DNA of 64,000 bases from Spinellus fusiger. Lineage: Eukaryota; Mucoromycota; Mucoromycetes; Mucorales; Phycomycetaceae. A program made the position numbers and the translations under genes. The notes under the pieces were generated by a model. It was not told where the DNA came from. It saw only the letters and a list, made by a program, of their open reading frames with translations, and did no database searches. The stretch covers positions 868,001 to 932,000 of the forward strand of contig JALLLS010000001.1 in assembly GCA_025094145.1 (NCBI GenBank). The letters run 5' to 3'. Positions within the stretch are counted from its first letter, which is position 1; every line of letters begins with the position of its first letter. This document shows, piece by piece, positions 58,725 to 64,000 of the stretch.

Positions 58725-59857
58725 CTATAGGTCATCATCATTAACCTCTTCCTCTTCTTCTTCCTCTTCATGTTGCTGCCGTTTGTTTGTTACAGTAGCA
58801 TTCTCCCCTTCTGCTTCATACAAGGGCAGACTTAAGGATTCTGCTGTCTTGAGCATTAAAGATCGAATGTTATCTGCGCCACCATAAGTTGCATCTACAA
58901 TAGCCTGTAGAGATCCAATCACATTCTCCACTGTTTGTGATTCATTCAAATGTGTGGAGGATATCTTCACTGAGCTAGGAGAATATTAGCTTTTTTAATT
59001 GATCATTTGTATGACTTACTAGCATGTGCCCGTACAAAACTCCATGCATGTAGAACGAACTGCGCGTATCACTTCCTTTTGCATGTCTTTCTTCCTTACA
59101 TCCAATGGCATAGGTTCTCTTTTTTTTTTTAAAAAAAAATAGTAATAGTAATAATAATAGTAATAGTAATAATAATAATAATAAATTAAGTACACACCAT
59201 GTCTTTAAAGAAACTCATTCTTTTATGGTATTCCAATAAGTACCTTCTCTTTTTATAGACTTCCTTTCCAAGTACTTGTGGCATCAGCTTCAAAATACGT
59301 GTGTCTACTAAGAATTCATTGTACTCTGCCATCAATGTCTTCTTTGCCTCTTGGGTTGAATAGTCCTTTTTGAACTTTGAAATACCAAGCACCTTATGAA
59401 TTCCCTTGATGTTCTTTGATGTTAAAAAGTCTTTAATGGGTTTCGAAGGATCTTTTGTTATCAGACAGCGTTGTGTGCCGGGTGTTTGAAGGGAGTGCTT
59501 CAAGAGACTACACATACATATCAGTTATTCATGGCATTTGTCTTTTGAGACTATTTCTTCTTGTCTTTCTTCCTTGAGTAGAGGAACTTACATGCGCACT
59601 GGTTGACTCTTGAAAAGGTCAACTGCTTCGTATACGTTGATAATAAGCCATACATTTTTTGTGGTGGTAGGTTGCTGTCTACGCTCATACTGGAACAGTG
59701 CCTTGACTGCCTTTCTAACCTAATCACAACAACAACAACAACAAAGAAAGACGGGTATAGGGTTGTGTGTCCAATAGATTAAATAAATATAAAGAAGATA
59801 AAAGAAGAGGTAGGGTTGGTTTACTTTGGTTTCGTCAATGACTAAGCTGCTGCTCAT
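58725..59857 (-). CDS. Ribosomal L1-domain ribosome biogenesis protein (Utp30/RSL1D1-like)
   Basis: Nucleolar L1-like protein of pre-ribosomes. Five exons in phase: 59857-59825, 59719-59592, 59507-59196, 59118-59020 and 58974-58725, about 273 residues, almost exactly the length of yeast Utp30 (Cic1 is longer). Visible: RKAVKALFQYERRQ, NVWLIINVYEAVDLFKSQPV, CLITKDPSKPIKDFL, SKFKKDYSTQEAKKTLMAEY with FLVDTRILKLMPQVLGKEVY, YSVKISSTHLNESQTVENVI and an acidic tail (EEEEEEEEVNDDDL). The intron ahead of exon 4 holds T11 followed by A9 right next to the acceptor. The exon 3 donor (GTGTAC) was chosen for phase; one ending at ATG would shift the frame. Confidence 0.8.
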
Positions 59858-62800
59858 TTTCAACTCTCACCAACAAAAGAAATGAAGAAAGAGACAAGGT
59901 AGAGAAAAGCTAAGCCTTTATGACTTGCAAGTCACCCTCAGAAAAAGACGCTTTATTGACCAAAGCTTGTTTTCATTTTCTCAATAACAAAGCAATCAAC
60001 ATATACGCACTGAAAAGTAGACGCCTTTTGGCTTTGGTGGAGTGTGTCCATGCACTTGTCTACCATGGAAATAGGCCCATCACACATTATTAAAGCAGTC
60101 ATGATAGCAGGTGATGAGAACTACACTCTCAAAGATGATCGGGATTATAACTATTATTTAAATAATAGAATAGGCGATACAAATAATGGTTTGTGTTGGA
60201 TAATAAAAACATAATATAATATAATGTGATGAGAAGAGAAGAGGAATATGTGTAGATTAAAGTGCCTATTTACTATTATCTCTTCAGACAATAGCTTCTT
60301 ATAGATATCACTGCATAATTTATTAGATTATTAAACTTGGATATTCAATTAATAATAATAAAATATTATAGATTATTATCCAAAGAAAGCTAAATAATTG
60401 ATTGATAATTAATAAAGAATAGATGGTAAAGCGGGGTTCATATCATACTTTTATCTCCTATGGCTGAGGGTAATGAAATTGTCGGCATTTTCACAAAGCA
60501 GTGAATACTATGCCTCTGTATTGGAACAGTCCTCAGTTACTTCTCATCCATAAAACACACCTTTACCTTGATTTAATTTATTATTAGAAATAGTCTCCTA
60601 AAGTTAGAAAATATTGGTTTTTTTTTATTAAAAAATAAAGAATAATAATTATAATATTCTTTATCTGAATAGCACACTAGTTCATATATTTGGTGTCAAA
60701 ATAAGTATGTCTTGCTATGTAAAGTAGCTACCGTCATTCTACTCTCAATTAATCTTTTTTTTTAATAAATAAATAAATAAAAAAAAGCAACGGTTTGATT
60801 CGTAATTAGGGCCGGCCCCGGTTATGTCAGATGCAAACAAGACTTATCTTTTTTTCCTTTTTATTATTTATTCTCGTGATTTAACTTCATGTGCTTGCTA
60901 CCTTATTATCTTTAGACTGTAAACAATAGATCTATAGGCTTATTTCTTTGGTGTTGGAGAATGTGTTTACTGTCAATAGACTCGGAGAAATGGCTCCACA
61001 AGAATATCTCAACTTTTTAATTTTTTTAATTTCATGGCTATACTTTCTGGCATTTATATTTAAAGTATTACTTGTTTATAAGTGTGATTGAAAGAATATT
61101 TAACTTTTTAATCAATGGATCTACTAATTTATTTATGAATTAACAAAAAAATATGCTTTATTGTCAGTGCTTATAAGCTAACTGGTAAGACAATAAGTAG
61201 GCAAAAGAGAATGAGCACCGAATGATTTGCTAAATAGTCAAAGTTAGATCATTATTTCGCAATCACTGTGTAATATAGGGCAAAGATAGATACTAGGCCA
61301 CCCATAGGTCTCTCATAGGTCTCTCATAGGTCTCTCATAGGTCTCTCATAGGTCTCTCTATGTGATATTTCTGATACAGTTGGACACTAAAATGAAATAG
61401 ATAGGAAATGTATGCCAGATAATTAGATTACTGAACTCTAATTAGTCTTGATAGTAAGTCTTACTAGATACTACTGCCCTTCTAGGCAGAATATTTGTCT
61501 TGCACTGGCAAGAACGGGGATACAAAAAGTAACACAATAATATGGTACGCAAGAAGGCTTTTCTCTTTCTTTCTATAGCCTAGTGATGGGTCTAGAGCGA
61601 CTATGCCTCTTTAATTCCCTAAAGCCTCAATAAAGAATCTGACCTTTTTTAAAGAAGTTTTTTTTTTTTAAAAAAAAATGAGATTCTATAAACTATCCAT
61701 CTTACACGCTAGGGCAATGTCACACAATGTCTAAATATTTTAGAAGCATGTCATACACATAGATCAAGCCAATGATTGCCAGGTTTGGCCATCTCTCAAC
61801 TGTGCTAACTTTGACAATTCATGTAATCCTCAATCTCCGAAAAAATGCTTTTTATGACTTAAAATTCTGATAAACTAAAAGTGGGGTTGTTTGTCAAATA
61901 GAGAACATTTTTCAATCAAAGACTGTCTTTCATAAATAAACTCCTCATTTTTTACCCTGTCTAACACTTTTATAGTATCTCAAATCGTCTATTAATATAT
62001 ATATTCAAAAGAAAAAGAATAAATACTGTCGGTACCGCCAAGAGCTGACAGCTGATCTACGCTTATAGTTTGAGTACAATCACCTATTCGGATCATTGAT
62101 AGTCTTATTGTCAATATGTGTCTGAGAATTTAAAGTGTAACTGATTAATGTAAATACAATCATCTAAAATGATTTCTTGTGAGCAAATTTTTATTCAGTG
62201 TGAGCAGATAATTCACGGAATAGTGTCTTCAGATCACACAAAGGGAACGTGAAATTGTTATTTAAAAACTGAAAACTGAAAACTAAAAAAAAAATGCCTT
62301 AGATGTTAAGCCTATCTCTGGATCAAACCCAAAGATAACGAGAGACTCTGCATTGCCAGTATGCATAATATATCTTTTTGAATGCAATACAATACCATGT
62401 TTATTTAACAGATCATAAGCATACTATTTTTATAAGCACATTTATTGATTTCATATACGATTTATTTATATAGCATGACAGTAGAGTGTCTCATTCTATA
62501 CAATTGATGTTATTTTTTTGTTCCTGTTGATTGACTATCTTTTGTCTGTGTTCTCGAGTTTTTCTGTTTTGTGTGCCATTCAATTGTCCTCGGTTGTGTG
62601 GCCCTCGTGGTAGATGGCTTGGGTTGTGCTTTGTTTGTGTTCCTTGTTCAATGGACATTATGATAATATAATAGGTACAGAGGCAATTCAAAATTATAAA
62701 GATTACAAAGAAGCTATTTGATAACAAGGTAGTATTGCTCGCTAGCTTTTTATGATTTATCTCAATAAGGTAAACATTAACCGCTGATGTATAAGTTTTC

Positions 62801-63576
62801 AAATAACACTATTTGTATCATTAAAAAACTCTCAATCATCATAGTAGAGATTAGATTTAAAATGGTATATGTAATGTTAGGATAATAAATTCAAAACTAA
62901 TAGGTAAGCTCATTTAGCATTTAATATATTTTATAAGGGTTTATTGCCTACAGTATTGTCATTTTCGAGATTGGGCAGAAGAATGTCTGATCAATGATAT
63001 TACAGTTTAAACTCCATAATATATTCATCGCTTACGTATTTCCTTTCTGCTCATTTATTTATGAGTATCATTTTACTAAAAACTGTGGCCTTAGACATAC
63101 ATCATTTATGCATTATGAGATCATTCCTTTTTTCTTTTTTCTTTTAGGTATCCTTAGTGTAATTGTAATGTTTTATTTATGTACAAAAGGTTATTTAATT
63201 TTGAAATGAATTAGAGAGTCTGCTTTAGGTCAGTATCTCTACAACATAAACAATAATGGATTGTTTATTTCAGTCTAAACAAAAATCATAACTCTTTAGT
63301 TATACAGCATCTCATAGAAGTAATCACATAATCTCTTGAATTCTGATTATACAAATGTGAAATATTTTACAAAGTCTCTTTATTTAAACAAACTTGTACT
63401 TTAGAATATGAACATTATCAGAATCCTTGAAGATCCTCCAAATAGACTATATAAACTTTATTTTATTTATCCAAAGCGAGTTTGGCAAGTATTTGATCTT
63501 TTCTATGAATAGTAATATATGTTTTTGGAAAGAGTATATTAATAACTAAATATAGAAAAGCAAACAGATTCACATA
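59858..63576. other. Long AT-rich intergenic region without a recognised gene
   Basis: About 3.7 kb. It holds an 11-base tandem repeat AGGTCTCTCAT (five units, 61306-61360), T12 next to A9 (61658-61678), a GC-rich palindromic patch GGGCCGGCCC (60809-60818) in otherwise AT-rich sequence, and several TTTATTT-rich stretches. The open frames at 62491-62802 (-) and 62994-63209 (+) show no family resemblance. The 3.7 kb before a mobile element copy may be older transposon debris, but I see no terminal repeats to support it. Confidence 0.5.
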
Positions 63577-64000
63577 CACACCCAAAGATTTTTCTGGCCT
63601 TTAAGCGGTAATACCTCCTTTCTTTTACGTCACAATAAAATTTCCCTTTTATGTATCTGTGTCTAAAATCAAAGGTTTGCAAGTATGAAAATCTTCTTTT
63701 GTGGATACCTCATTATCAAATTGTATTATGAATAAAATTGTTTATTGTTTATGAATAAAATTGTTTATTGTAATAGTATAGATAATACTATATTATGACT
63801 ATAGCTACTGCCCAAGTGCATTCCCTCATAGCAATAGAATCTATACCCTAAAAGCCTTGTGATTTATCCTCGGGAGATAGATAACTGTACTCAGGAGTAT
63901 ACCTTAGAGGCCCTAGACAGTATAGAAGACCACCCGAGACTGACTTGAAAGGAATCTTTACTTGCCTAATAATAATACAATGAGTGTCTTGTAGATTACA
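63577..64000 (+). mobile_element. Copy D: left part of a TA-flanked TIR element, cut by the window edge
   Basis: Begins TA-CACACCCAAAGATTTTTC at 63575-63594, then CTGGCCTTTAAGCGGTAATA, the shared left-end sequence. GACTATAGCTACTGCC (near 63797) and later bases follow copy A most closely, including GACCACCCGAGACTGACTTG (63928-63947). The terminus has the CACACCC variant also found at the internal end of copy C (40839). The right end lies outside the window. Confidence 0.82.

Noticed and set aside
62491..62802. Minus-strand frame of 103 codons
   Set aside because: AT-rich, no recognisable motif and no neighbouring exon; treated as chance.
1..64000. tRNA, rRNA and CRISPR features
   Set aside because: No T-arm-like GGTTCGAATCC words with matching arms, no rRNA-like sequence and no regularly spaced direct repeats with unique spacers were seen.

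Overview
This window looks like a piece of an early-diverging fungal genome, most likely Mucoromycota/Mucorales. Genes are dense, on both strands, and cut by many short introns (about 50-100 nt, GT-AG with two GC-AG). The proteins are clearly fungal (Scp160, Mtc6, Nup192, Siw14, Hom6 types), but WDR91-like and MBIP-like genes, better known from animals, are also present. No tRNA, rRNA, CRISPR array or bacterial-style operon was seen. All exon models were built by eye from splice signals, reading phase and family conservation.

Layout: 1-2659 3' part of a Ras guanine-nucleotide exchange factor (+); 5788-7381 hexokinase (+); 7825-9915 Mtc6-like glycoprotein (-); 11017-12783 Sog2/RAM-domain-like protein (-); 13462-19233 Nup192/Nup205 scaffold nucleoporin (+); 19708-21692 ALG10 glucosyltransferase (-); 23199-26263 Scp160/vigilin KH protein (+); 26555-27182 ribosomal protein uS19 (-); 29764-30870 MBIP-like protein with a polyQ tail (+); 33013-35218 kelch membrane protein (+); 35443-36421 Siw14-like phosphatase (-); 38053-40046 diacylglycerol kinase (+); 42360-43304 Elp6 (+); 43507-45759 secreted S41 protease-like protein (+); 46906-48546 PP2C phosphatase (+); 48966-50242 homoserine dehydrogenase (+); 50620-51509 Rho3-like GTPase (-); 52869-54931 Pub1/TIA-1-like RNA-binding protein (+); 55221-58587 WDR91-like protein (+); 58725-59857 Utp30/RSL1D1-like ribosome biogenesis protein (-). 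Most are ordinary housekeeping genes and do not form one pathway.

The unusual content is a family of mobile elements present four times (21887-23052, 27299-29532, 40101-42136, 63577-window end). They share terminal inverted repeats beginning CACACC, are flanked by TA at every visible end (a Tc1/mariner-like signature), and share about 400-1000 bp of left-end sequence. Two copies (27299-29532 and 40101-42136) carry, at their right halves, intron-containing decayed genes. The C-terminal part reads as a TnpB/Fanzor-type RuvC-III plus zinc ribbon (DEFRTSR - intron - ICxxC...CQSCGIVWNRDVNAS). A well-conserved non-coding stretch lies between that gene and the right terminus, where a guide (omega/f) RNA scaffold would be expected. 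The copies sit in promoter-type spacers: two lie between head-to-head gene pairs. I regard this Fanzor-bearing, TA-targeting element family as the system most worth following up.
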